Shown: positions 1 through 6,906, numbered from the stretch's first letter. The stretch: DNA of 9,111 nt from Roseburia sp. (GCA_017621905.1 JAGASC010000009.1:1-9111); one strand, 5' to 3'. The notes: generated by a model from the letters alone, not told the origin. A program made the numbers and translations.

Positions 1-50
1 AAAAACAGGGAAATTGCGCGAAAAAAAGGCTAGTATTTTCCCGCTCATTA

Positions 51-59
51 TGTTATAAT
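51..59 (+). promoter_or_regulatory. Extended -10 promoter for tig
   Basis: TGTTATAAT fits the TGn-TATAAT extended -10 pattern exactly (TATAAT at 54-59). The hexamer 17 bases upstream (TAGTAT, 31-36) is a poor -35, so the promoter would depend on the TG extension. Transcription would begin near base 66, leaving a leader of about 67 bases before tig. I found no CIRCE or CtsR-type operator in 1-133, so heat-shock repression is not evident. GGGAAA (8-13) and TTTCCC (37-42) form a weak inverted repeat of unknown meaning. Confidence 0.65.
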
Positions 60-133
60 CCTAAAATGACTGTGATAAAATTCGAAAAATGTACATCGAT
101 ATTTCATATAAATGAAGGAGGAAAATAGTTAGA

Positions 134-592
134 ATGAGTGTACAGGTAGAAAAGTTAGAAAAAAATATGGCAAAACTTACCATCGAAGTTCCGGCGGAGG
201 AAGTAGAAAAAGCTCTTCAGGCGGCATACATGAAGGAAAAGAGCAAAATCAGCCTTCCGGGATTCCGTAAAGGCAAAGTGCCGAGAAACATGATTGAAAA
301 AATGTACGGCCCATCCGTATTTTACGAAGAAGCAGCAAACACCCTGATGCAGGATAATTATCCGGCAGCAGTAGAAGAGAGCGGAATCGACATTGTTTCC
401 AGACCTACTGTAGACGTGGTACAGATCGAGAAAGGAAAATCTTTCATCTTCACCGCAGAAGTTGCAGTAAGACCGGAAGTAAAACTTGGCAAGTACTTAG
501 GCGTACAGGTAACCAAGGTTGATACCACTGTTACCGATGAGGAAGTTGAGGAAGCATTAGAAAAGAAGTACAGAAAAACTCCAGAACCATAA
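134..592 (+). CDS. tig: Trigger factor, N-terminal part (ribosome-binding domain), ends at a frameshift stop
   Basis: Trigger factor is the ATP-independent chaperone that docks at the ribosomal tunnel exit and receives nascent chains. This frame gives 152 residues. The ribosome-docking signature GFRKGKVP is at residues 43-50, so the whole N-terminal domain is present. The start is ATG 134, preceded by AAGGAGG at 115-121 with a longish 12-base gap. Up to about K144 (563-565) the protein is normal; the next codons (from 566) are out of register and end at TAA 590-592. The missing PPIase and C-terminal domains continue in the -1 frame (next entry). The two parts are one gene of about 449 residues, a normal family length. 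The break may be a one-base deletion, a sequencing error or, less likely, programmed frameshifting. Confidence 0.9.
   Translation: MSVQVEKLEKNMAKLTIEVPAEEVEKALQAAYMKEKSKISLPGFRKGKVPRNMIEKMYGPSVFYEEAANTLMQDNYPAAVEESGIDIVSRPTVDVVQIEKGKSFIFTAEVAVRPEVKLGKYLGVQVTKVDTTVTDEEVEEALEKKYRKTPEP
562..592 (+). other. Frameshift site inside tig
   Basis: The frame-0 codons are GAA AAG AAG TAC (560-571), ending at TAA 590-592. Re-reading base 565 (GAA GTA CAG from 565) restores the family alignment LEKEVQKNSR without gain or loss of residues. Either one G has been lost from AAG-GAA-GTA, or a Lys tRNA slips one base back on A-AAG (562-565). A GAGGAAG run (548-554) lies about 9 bases upstream of the A-AAG, but such runs are common here because Glu-Glu pairs are frequent. 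I see no strong stem-loop just downstream. Confidence 0.8.
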
Positions 593-1482
593 CTGTAACC
601 GACAGACCAATTCAGGTTGGCGATACAGCAGTCATCGATTACGAGGGATCTGTAGACGGTGTTCCATTCGAGGGCGGCAAGGCAGAGAACCACTCCTTAG
701 AGATCGGTTCCCACTCTTTCATCGATACTTTCGAGGATCAGCTGGTAGGACACAATGCAGGGGACGACGTAGATGTAAACGTTACTTTCCCGGAGGAGTA
801 CCATGCAGCAGAGCTGGCTGGCAAGCCTGCATTATTTAAAGTAAAGATTCACGAGATCAAGGCAAAAGAGCTTCCTGAGTTAAACGATGAGTTTGCACAG
901 GACGTTTCCGAGTTCGATACTCTGGCTGAGTACAAAGAGGACGTAAGAAAGAACCTTGAGACTGAGAAAGAGAACGCTGCAAAGCGCACCAAAGAAGACG
1001 AGGCAATCCAGAAGATCATCGACAAGTCTGAGATGGAGATTCCGGAAGCTATGATCGATACCCAGTGCGAGAACATGATCAATGAATTCGCACAGAGACT
1101 GGCACAGAGCGGACTTACCATGGAGCAGTATATGCAGTTCTCCGGTGTGACCGTAGATGGCTTAAAAGAGCAGGTTCGTCCGGAAGCTGAGACACGCATC
1201 AAGAGCAGCCTGGTATTAGAGCAGATCGTAAAAGACGAGAACATCGAAGTAACCGATGAGGAAATCGATGCTGAAGTTGAGAAGATGGCTGCAAACTATG
1301 GCATGGAAGCTGACAAGCTCAAAGAGTACATGGGCGATTCCGAGAAAGAGTCCATCAAGAGAGATCTCGCTGTGACCAAGGCAGTGGATCTGATTATGGA
1401 AAACGTAAAGGAAAAAGCAAAAGCTAAGACCAAAAAAGATAAAGAAGCCGAAGATACAGAAGCAGAGGCAGAAGAAGAATAA
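565..1482 (+). pseudogene. tig: Trigger factor, PPIase and C-terminal domains, continuing in the -1 frame
   Basis: Read from base 565 in the -1 frame, the sequence continues trigger factor without a stop to TAA 1480-1482 (305 codons). It covers the linker end (QKNSRTITV), the FKBP-type PPIase domain with GDTAVIDYEGSVDG (near 622-663) and DQLVGHNAGD (near 739), then the helical C-terminal chaperone domain beginning around ELPELNDEFAQDV (868-906). It ends in a Lys/Glu-rich tail typical of clostridial homologues. There is no ATG, GTG or TTG in this frame between the upstream stop (547-549) and ATG 1033, which is already inside the C-terminal domain. This half therefore cannot be a separate gene and can only be made through a frameshift at the tig junction. 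It is typed as pseudogene because the frame is broken in the given sequence, not because the coding looks decayed; the codons remain clean throughout. Confidence 0.85.
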
Positions 1483-1489
1483 GAATAAA

Positions 1490-1517
1490 CGTAACCGTGA
1501 AGACACTGAGCAGTTAC
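1490..1517 (+). repeat. Remnant of the family A element (right end only)
   Basis: This 28-base stretch matches the right end of the two full family A copies (2358-2385 and 8280-8307) at 24 of 28 positions compared with the 8174-8307 copy, including the terminal CAGTTAC. It begins 8 bases after the tig stop codon. No matching left end or internal hairpins precede it, so it appears to be a solo end left by deletion of an older insertion, or an independent small inverted repeat (GTAAC...GTTAC). Confidence 0.55.
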
Positions 1518-1550
1518 GAAGAAGCTTTGTGATAGAAGTAGGCAATGAGG

Positions 1551-1588
1551 ACAGACTGGCTCGTGAGGGCCGGTCTGTTTAAGCTTTT
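1551..1588 (+). terminator. Rho-independent terminator after tig
   Basis: ACAGACTGGC (1551-1560) pairs with GCCGGTCTGT (1569-1578) in a 10-base stem containing one U-G pair, with an 8-base loop. A broken T-rich tail, TTTAAGCTTTT (1578-1588), follows. The stem is strong but the tail is imperfect, so termination may be partial, and some transcription could continue into clpP. I see no clear separate promoter between here and clpP. Confidence 0.6.
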
Positions 1589-1631
1589 GGAAATATATTA
1601 AAAAAGTGTAAATAAATAGGAGGATTTCAAT

Positions 1632-2222
1632 ATGAGTTTAGTACCATATGTCATTGAACAGACCAGCAGAGGAGAACGCAATTACGATATTTATTCCCGT
1701 TTGTTAAAGGATAGAATTATTTTCCTGGGAGAGGAAGTAAACGAGACCACGGCCAGCCTTGTTGTGGCACAGCTTCTTTTCTTAGAGTCCGAGGATCCGG
1801 GAAAAGACATCCAGTTATACATCAATTCTCCGGGCGGAATGGTGACCGCAGGCATGGCAATATACGACACCATGCAGTACATCAAATGTGATGTTTCCAC
1901 CATCTGCATCGGCCTTGCAGCCAGCATGGGAGCATTTTTGCTGGCAGGCGGAGCAAAAGGCAAGCGTTTCGCCCTGCCAAATGCAGAAATTATGATTCAT
2001 CAGCCTTCCGGCGGAGCAAAGGGCCAGGCAACTGAGATTCAGATTGCAGCGGAGAACATCTTAAAGACCAAGAAGAGATTAAATGAGATTCTGGCTGCAA
2101 ACACCGGAAAACCTTACGAAGTCGTAGCAGCAGACACTGAGCGGGATTACTACATGACTGCAGAAGAAGCAAAAGCTTACGGCCTGATTGATGATGTTAT
2201 CGTGAGAAAAGCAGCAGAGTAG
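1632..2222 (+). CDS. clpP: ATP-dependent Clp protease proteolytic subunit ClpP
   Basis: ClpP is the serine peptidase that forms a double seven-membered ring and degrades proteins fed to it by ClpX or another Clp ATPase in the cytoplasm. The 196-residue product has the usual family length. The catalytic triad is visible as Ser98 (GLAASMGAF), His123 (MIHQPSGG) and Asp172 (ERDYYM). The N-terminal MSLVPYVIEQTSRGERNYDIYSRLL matches the standard start, including the short propeptide region and the axial loop. ATG 1632 is preceded by GGAGG (1619-1623) at an 8-base gap. It lies between tig and clpX, the conserved order in many Firmicutes. A family A repeat begins 11 bases after its stop and separates it from its partner gene clpX. 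Confidence 0.98.
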   Translation: MSLVPYVIEQTSRGERNYDIYSRLLKDRIIFLGEEVNETTASLVVAQLLFLESEDPGKDIQLYINSPGGMVTAGMAIYDTMQYIKCDVSTICIGLAASMGAFLLAGGAKGKRFALPNAEIMIHQPSGGAKGQATEIQIAAENILKTKKRLNEILAANTGKPYEVVAADTERDYYMTAEEAKAYGLIDDVIVRKAAE

Positions 2223-2232
2223 AAAAAACAGT

Positions 2233-2385
2233 GTAACTGTTCAAGACAGGGCTATGCATTTACTGCATAGCATGCCGACAGGTGTGTCGGCGGTATGATA
2301 ACGCAGCACATGCAGGAGCAAGCCCCCATCGCGGAGCGATTTTCATGGGCTTGCGGTCGTAACTGTGAAGGTACTGAACAGTTAA
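2233..2385 (+). mobile_element. MITE-like family A element, copy 1 (clpP-clpX gap)
   Basis: This 153-base element has imperfect terminal inverted repeats (GTAACTGTTCAA on the left, CTGAACAGTTAA on the right, 10 of 12 paired) and no coding capacity. It is flanked by AAAACAGT (2225-2232) and AAAACAAT (2386-2393), an 8-base target duplication with one mismatch. It folds into successive hairpins: GCTATGCA/TGCATAGC (2251-2271), GCCGACA/TGTCGGC (2274-2291, absent from copy 2), and GCAAGCCC/GGGCTTGC (2318-2354) enclosing a smaller ATCGC/GCGAT stem-type pairing. The right end holds GTAACTGT and ACAGTTA around an 11-base loop. GTAA ends plus 8-base duplications are the known hallmark of IS66-family transposition; the assignment is an inference. 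Confidence 0.8.
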
Positions 2386-2417
2386 AAAACAATATTAGAA
2401 CATGGAGAACAACGATA

Positions 2418-3668
2418 ATGGCAGGAAGAAATGAAGATAAATTCCGCTGTTCCTTTTGCGGTAAGACTCAGGATCAGGTACACAGGCTGATCGCAGGCCC
2501 AAACGGGGCATATATCTGCGATTCCTGCGTGGATATCTGTGCTGAGATTATCGAGGAGGAGCTGGAAAAAGAGGAATTCGGCGAAATCGAGGACGAAGAG
2601 CAGATCAATCTGTTAAAGCCGGAGGAACTGAAGGCTTTCCTGGATGAATATGTGATCGGGCAGGATCAGGCAAAAAAAGTGCTGTCCGTTGCGGTTTACA
2701 ATCATTACAAAAGAATTCTGGCCGGCGGAGATCTGGGTGTGGAGCTGCAAAAGAGCAACATCCTCATGCTTGGTCCCACCGGTTCCGGAAAAACATTGTT
2801 GGCGCAGACTTTGGCAAGAGTGTTGAACGTGCCCTTTGCAATTGCAGACGCCACCACACTGACAGAGGCCGGCTATGTGGGCGAGGACGTGGAGAACATT
2901 CTCTTAAAGATTATTCAGGCGGCGGATTACAATATCGAGCGTGCCCAGCACGGTATCATTTATATCGATGAAATCGACAAAATCTCCAAGAAATCCGAGA
3001 ATGTTTCCATCACCAGAGACGTTTCCGGTGAGGGCGTGCAGCAGGCACTGCTGAAAATTTTGGAGGGAACCATCGCTTCTGTTCCGCCTCAGGGTGGAAG
3101 AAAGCATCCTCAGCAGGAGCTGATTCAGATTGATACCACCAACATCCTGTTTATCTGCGGCGGAGCCTTCGACGGTCTGGAAAAAATCATCGAGACCCGT
3201 ATGGACCAGAAGGCCATCGGCTTTAATGCGGATATCAAAGGAAAAAATGAGTATAACATCGGTGAAGTGTTAAAGCACGCTCTGCCCCAGGATTTTGTGA
3301 AATTCGGTCTGATCCCGGAATTCATCGGCCGTGTGCCGGTGACGGTATCTTTAGACGTACTGGACAGAAAGGCACTGATCCGTATTTTACGGGAGCCGAA
3401 AAATGCCCTGACCAAACAGTATATGAAGCTGTTTGAACTGGACGGTGTGGAACTGAATTTCGACAAAGATGCATTGGAGGCTATTGCGGATAAAGCATTG
3501 GAGAGAAAAACCGGAGCCAGAGGCTTACGTGCCATCATGGAGGCGGTAACGCTGGATCTGATGTACCACATTCCGTCAGATGAATCCATCACAAACTGCC
3601 GTATCACGAAGGATATGGTAGAGGACGCATTGGCGATTGAAAAGCAGGAATTAAAGATGATAAGTTAG
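2418..3668 (+). CDS. clpX: ATP-dependent Clp protease ATP-binding subunit ClpX
   Basis: ClpX is the hexameric AAA+ unfoldase that recognises tagged substrates and threads them into ClpP. The 416-residue product has the full family length. Visible parts are the N-terminal zinc-binding domain with Cys11, Cys14, Cys34 and Cys37; Walker A GPTGSGKT at 119-126; the pore loop GYVGED; Walker B with Asp184-Glu185 (IDEID); the RKH loop region; the IGF loop at 267-269 that docks on ClpP; and the sensor-2 segment GARGLR. I chose ATG 2418 because GGAG (2404-2407) sits 10 bases upstream and the protein then begins MAGRNEDKFRCSFCG as in relatives. An in-frame ATG at 2295 would add 41 residues, but those codons are mostly family A repeat and resemble no ClpX. 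The gap to clpP is 195 bases. Confidence 0.97.
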   Translation: MAGRNEDKFRCSFCGKTQDQVHRLIAGPNGAYICDSCVDICAEIIEEELEKEEFGEIEDEEQINLLKPEELKAFLDEYVIGQDQAKKVLSVAVYNHYKRILAGGDLGVELQKSNILMLGPTGSGKTLLAQTLARVLNVPFAIADATTLTEAGYVGEDVENILLKIIQAADYNIERAQHGIIYIDEIDKISKKSENVSITRDVSGEGVQQALLKILEGTIASVPPQGGRKHPQQELIQIDTTNILFICGGAFDGLEKIIETRMDQKAIGFNADIKGKNEYNIGEVLKHALPQDFVKFGLIPEFIGRVPVTVSLDVLDRKALIRILREPKNALTKQYMKLFELDGVELNFDKDALEAIADKALERKTGARGLRAIMEAVTLDLMYHIPSDESITNCRITKDMVEDALAIEKQELKMIS

Positions 3669-3672
3669 AAGT
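3661..3672 (+). repeat. 12-base direct repeat, left copy, over the clpX stop
   Basis: TAAGTTAGAAGT occurs here and again at 3804-3815, enclosing the two family B palindromes. The left copy contains the clpX stop codon (TAG 3666-3668). TTAGAAGT recurs a third time at 3824-3831, so the area has simple repetitive character. It may be a duplicated target site or the footprint of a local duplication. Confidence 0.5.
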
Positions 3673-3675
3673 CAG

Positions 3676-3723
3676 AATTTAGGGACGTATGATTTTCTAG
3701 AAAATGTAGCGTCCCCAAATTTT
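3676..3723 (+). repeat. Family B palindromic repeat, copy 1
   Basis: This is a 48-base near-palindrome. AATTT-A-GGGACG pairs with CGTCCC-C-AAATT (one A-C mismatch), and the centre ATTTTCTAGAAAAT is a perfect 14-base palindrome. It lies 7 bases after the clpX stop and differs from copy 2 at only three positions over the core. The transcript would form a long hairpin between clpX and lon. It could protect the clpX mRNA end or attenuate lon, but there is no clean U-tract beyond TTTT, so I do not call it a terminator. Confidence 0.75.
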
Positions 3724-3743
3724 AAAATATCAAAGGAATGTAG

Positions 3744-3801
3744 TTTTGAAATTTAGGGACGTATGATTTTCTGAAAAATGTAACGTCCCCAAATTTCAAA
3801 A
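3744..3801 (+). repeat. Family B palindromic repeat, copy 2
   Basis: The core matches copy 1 (AGGGACGT... to ...ACGTCCCC), but the symmetry extends further outward. TTTTGAAATTT (3744-3754) pairs perfectly with AAATTTCAAAA (3791-3801), followed inward by an A-C mismatch and GGGACGT/ACGTCCC. It sits 20 bases after copy 1 and 40 bases before the lon start, so any lon transcript coming through clpX would contain two consecutive strong hairpins. Confidence 0.75.
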
Positions 3802-3841
3802 TTTAAGTTAGAAGTGAGTTAGATTAGAAGTAGAGGTTAAA

Positions 3842-6163
3842 TTGGATACGATAATTTTAGCGATGCCTGCAGTGGCACTTCGTGGCGTGGTGATTTTACC
3901 GGGCATGATTGCACATTTCGATGTGAGCCGGGATAAATCCATCAAGGCCATCGAAAACTGTATGATGCACGACCAGCGGATTTTCCTTGTGACGCAGAAA
4001 AATGTGGACCAGGAAGAACCATTGATCGCAGATTTATACAAAATCGGTGTCATTGCGGAAGTCAAACAGGTAATAAAAATGCAGAATAACATCGTCCGTA
4101 TTCTGGTGGAAGGTCTGGAGCGGGCGGAATTGTCCTCACTTTTGGACGGGACGAAGTATCTGGTGGCAGAGGTCATCCGGTTTGACGGGGAAGTGGATGA
4201 AGGACTCATGGAAGAAGCAAAGACAGCCATGGTCCGCAGCATTCAGGAAACCTACGGAAAATACCAGACCGTAAATCCAAGAGCAGGAAAAGAAACCCTG
4301 CGCCAGATCAACGAAGTGAGCGATCTGGAAAAGCTGTTAGACCTGGTGGCCAACAACCTTCCGGTTGCTTATGAGGACAAACAGAAAGTACTGGAGGCAA
4401 TCTCTCTGACGGAACGTTATGAGGTACTTTTGGCGCTGTTGCTCCGGGAAATCGAAGTGACTGCCATCAAAAATGAATTTCAGGCAAAAGTAAAGGAGCG
4501 GGTGGACCGCAACCAGAAAGAATACATTCTGCGGGAGCAGATGAAGCTGATTCGCCAGGAGCTGGGAGAGGACAACACGGAATCGGATGTAGATACTTTC
4601 CGTCAGGCGCTGAACAATCTGAAAGCAGACAAAGAGGTCAAGGACAAAATCAAAAAAGAAATTGACCGCTTTAAGAATATGGGCATGAATTCCTCTGAGA
4701 GCACCGTGACCCGTGGTTATATTGAAACCTTGCTGGAGCTTCCCTGGAACAATGCGTCCAAGGATAACAAAGATATCAAAAACGCAGAGCGCATCTTAAA
4801 TGAGGACCACTATGGTCTGGAAAAGGTGAAGGAACGTATGCTGGAATTTCTGGCAGTACGGAATCTCACCGAAAAGGGCGAAAGCCCCATCATCTGTCTG
4901 GTGGGACCGCCCGGAACCGGAAAGACCAGCATAGCTCGTTCGGTAGCCCGTGCCCTGGACAAAAAATACGTGCGCATCAGTCTGGGCGGTGTCCGGGATG
5001 AGGCGGAAATTCGCGGTCACAGAAGAACTTATGTGGGCGCTATGCCGGGCCGCATCGTAAATGGACTAAAGAGCGCCGGTGTGAAAAATCCGCTGATGCT
5101 GCTGGATGAAATCGACAAAATGAGCAGCGACTACAAGGGAGACACCGCTTCCGCACTGTTAGAAGTACTGGATTCCGAGCAAAATAACAAGTTCCGGGAC
5201 CATTATGTAGAAATCCCTGTGGACTTATCGGAGGTGCTGTTCATCGCAACAGCGAACTCGGTGCAGGACATCCCGCGGCCGCTTTTAGACCGTATGGAGC
5301 TCATCGAGGTTACCAGCTATACGGAAAATGAAAAGGTGCACATCGCCAGAGAGCATCTGCTTGCAAAGCAGATGGAGCGCAATGGCTTAAAACCGGGACA
5401 GCTGACAGTCAGTGACGGAGCATTGCAGAAAATTGCAGGCGCCTACACCAGAGAAGCCGGCGTCCGCAACATGGAACGGAAACTGGGTGAAATCGCAAGA
5501 AAAGTCGCAAGGGAAATTTACGAAGATGGAAAAGAGTCTGTCAGGGTAACAGGCCAAAACCTGGAAAAATATCTGGGCAGAGAGAAATACAGCTTCGATA
5601 AAAAGAATGAAACGGATGAAATCGGTATTGTCCGCGGCCTGGCCTGGACCAGCGTGGGCGGCGATACTTTAGAGATTGAAGTAAACATCATGCCGGGCAA
5701 AGGAGAATTCCAGCTGACCGGTCAGCTGGGCGATGTCATGAAAGAATCTGCCCAGGCGGGAATCAGCTATATTCGTTCCGTCAGTGAAGAATATCAGATT
5801 CCAAAGGAATTTTTCAAGGAACATGACATTCATATCCATATCCCGGAGGGGGCAGTCCCCAAAGACGGACCTTCCGCCGGAATTACCATGGCAACTGCCA
5901 TGCTTTCTGCAATTACGGAAACGCCTGTACGGGCGGATGTGGCTATGACCGGCGAGATCACACTGCGGGGCCGTGTACTTCCCATCGGTGGCTTGAAGGA
6001 AAAACTGCTGGCAGCAAAAAATGCCGGGATAAAGACAGTCTGTGTGCCGAAAAAGAATGAGAAGGATATCGATGAGATTTCCGGCGAGATTACAAAGGGC
6101 ATGGAGATTGTATTTGTGGAGAATTTACAGCAAGTCCTGGACGTGGCTTTTGTGAAAAGATAA
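3842..6163 (+). CDS. lon: ATP-dependent serine protease Lon (LonA type)
   Basis: Lon is a cytoplasmic homohexamer combining an AAA+ motor and a peptidase in one chain, and it degrades misfolded and regulatory proteins. The 773-residue product is full length. The N-terminal substrate-binding domain (about 1-200) starts MPAVALRGVVILPGM; a coiled segment follows (about 200-310). Walker A GPPGTGKT is at 355-362 and Walker B LLDEID has Asp422-Glu423. The C-terminal protease domain has the Ser678/Lys721 dyad in PKDGPSAG and PIGGLKEK, separated by 43 residues as in Escherichia coli Lon. The start is TTG 3842: AGAGG (3832-3836) lies 5 bases upstream and the resulting N-terminus matches relatives. The first in-frame ATG (3863) has no ribosome binding site. 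The gene probably continues the clpX transcript, through two hairpin repeats. Confidence 0.97.
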   Translation: MDTIILAMPAVALRGVVILPGMIAHFDVSRDKSIKAIENCMMHDQRIFLVTQKNVDQEEPLIADLYKIGVIAEVKQVIKMQNNIVRILVEGLERAELSSLLDGTKYLVAEVIRFDGEVDEGLMEEAKTAMVRSIQETYGKYQTVNPRAGKETLRQINEVSDLEKLLDLVANNLPVAYEDKQKVLEAISLTERYEVLLALLLREIEVTAIKNEFQAKVKERVDRNQKEYILREQMKLIRQELGEDNTESDVDTFRQALNNLKADKEVKDKIKKEIDRFKNMGMNSSESTVTRGYIETLLELPWNNASKDNKDIKNAERILNEDHYGLEKVKERMLEFLAVRNLTEKGESPIICLVGPPGTGKTSIARSVARALDKKYVRISLGGVRDEAEIRGHRRTYVGAMPGRIVNGLKSAGVKNPLMLLDEIDKMSSDYKGDTASALLEVLDSEQNNKFRDHYVEIPVDLSEVLFIATANSVQDIPRPLLDRMELIEVTSYTENEKVHIAREHLLAKQMERNGLKPGQLTVSDGALQKIAGAYTREAGVRNMERKLGEIARKVAREIYEDGKESVRVTGQNLEKYLGREKYSFDKKNETDEIGIVRGLAWTSVGGDTLEIEVNIMPGKGEFQLTGQLGDVMKESAQAGISYIRSVSEEYQIPKEFFKEHDIHIHIPEGAVPKDGPSAGITMATAMLSAITETPVRADVAMTGEITLRGRVLPIGGLKEKLLAAKNAGIKTVCVPKKNEKDIDEISGEITKGMEIVFVENLQQVLDVAFVKR

Positions 6164-6218
6164 ATCGCCGTTCATGTTCAGACAGCAGTCGGCCGGGAAG
6201 AATAGAAAGGAAACGAAC

Positions 6219-6854
6219 ATGGTAATCAAAAATGTAAGCTTAGAGACGGTCTGTGGTATCACAAGCAAAATACCGGACAATGCATATAACGAGGTGGCTT
6301 TTGCCGGAAAATCCAACGTGGGCAAATCATCCCTGATCAATGCGCTGATGAACCGAAAATCCCTGGCCCGCACATCGGCACAGCCGGGAAAGACCCAGAC
6401 CATCAATTTTTATAATATCAATGACGCCATGTATCTTGTGGATCTGCCGGGCTACGGCTATGCCAAAGCCTCTGAGGAAGTCAAAGCAAAGTGGGGAAAA
6501 ATGATTGAAAACTATCTCCACACCTCCAAGAAGCTGAAGGCAGTATTCCTGTTGATTGACATCCGCCACGATCCGTCAGCCAATGACCGGATGATGTACG
6601 AGTGGATGGTTTACCAGGGCTTTGCTCCCATTATCATTGCAACGAAGCTGGACAAGATCAAGCGCAGTCAGATTCAAAAGCAGGTAAAGGCCATCCGGTT
6701 AGCCCTTGGCGTGGAGCCGGGAACTGTGATTATTCCTTTTTCCGCGGAAACCAAGCAGGGCAGAGATGAAATCTGGGAACTAATTGATTCTTTGGTACTC
6801 CCTGAGGAAATAACTGAGGATAGGACAGAGAAAGTACCGGAAGAAATGTTGTAG
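6219..6854 (+). CDS. ysxC: Ribosome biogenesis GTPase YsxC/EngB
   Basis: This is a GTPase of the TrmE-Era-EngA-EngB superfamily, needed for late 50S subunit assembly (YsxC in Bacillus, YihA/EngB in Escherichia coli). With ATG 6219 the product has 211 residues, close to the family norm. The GTPase motifs are in order: G1 GKSNVGKSS (30-38), G2 Thr in QPGKTQT (55-61), G3 DLPGYG (75-80), G4 TKLD (142-145) and G5 SAE (176-178). The GYGYAKAS segment after G3 is typical of EngB. The start is supported by AGAAAGG (6204-6210) 8 bases upstream. An in-frame ATG at 6174 would add 15 unrelated residues and has no ribosome binding site. It lies 55 bases after lon, with no hairpin between them, so it is probably co-transcribed, as in Bacillus where lonA and ysxC are adjacent. 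Confidence 0.95.
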   Translation: MVIKNVSLETVCGITSKIPDNAYNEVAFAGKSNVGKSSLINALMNRKSLARTSAQPGKTQTINFYNINDAMYLVDLPGYGYAKASEEVKAKWGKMIENYLHTSKKLKAVFLLIDIRHDPSANDRMMYEWMVYQGFAPIIIATKLDKIKRSQIQKQVKAIRLALGVEPGTVIIPFSAETKQGRDEIWELIDSLVLPEEITEDRTEKVPEEML

Positions 6855-6906
6855 AGAATCTTGTCAGCAAAATGAAAAACAGCAAGAGCCTGTAAGAAAG
6901 ATTTTC

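Noticed and set aside
1033..1482. A separate 149-residue gene starting at ATG 1033
   Set aside because: It is the C-terminal part of trigger factor; the same frame continues the protein upstream to the frame break at 565, and ATG 1033 lies inside the C-terminal domain without a ribosome binding site.
2233..2385. A riboswitch or other cis-regulatory RNA before clpX
   Set aside because: The same sequence occurs before pyk with target duplications at its ends, so it is an inserted element, although a secondary regulatory effect is possible.
2295..2417. ClpX starting at ATG 2295 with 41 extra residues
   Set aside because: Most of these codons belong to the family A repeat, there is no properly spaced ribosome binding site, and the start at 2418 gives the standard ClpX N-terminus.
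3125..3607. Minus-strand open frames such as this one opposite clpX, and similar ones opposite the other genes
   Set aside because: They lie wholly across well-identified + strand genes, resemble no family and have no supporting start signals; they are shadows.
3676..3801. A CRISPR array formed by the two tandem B repeats
   Set aside because: There are only two units, each a long palindrome, with a 20-base spacer and no cas genes; a third copy stands alone 3 kb away.
3863..3865. ATG 3863 as the lon start
   Set aside because: There is no ribosome binding site upstream, whereas TTG 3842 has AGAGG at 5 bases and gives a typical N-terminus.
6174..6218. YsxC starting at ATG 6174
   Set aside because: No ribosome binding site precedes it and the 15 extra residues do not resemble the family; ATG 6219 has AGAAAGG at 8 bases.
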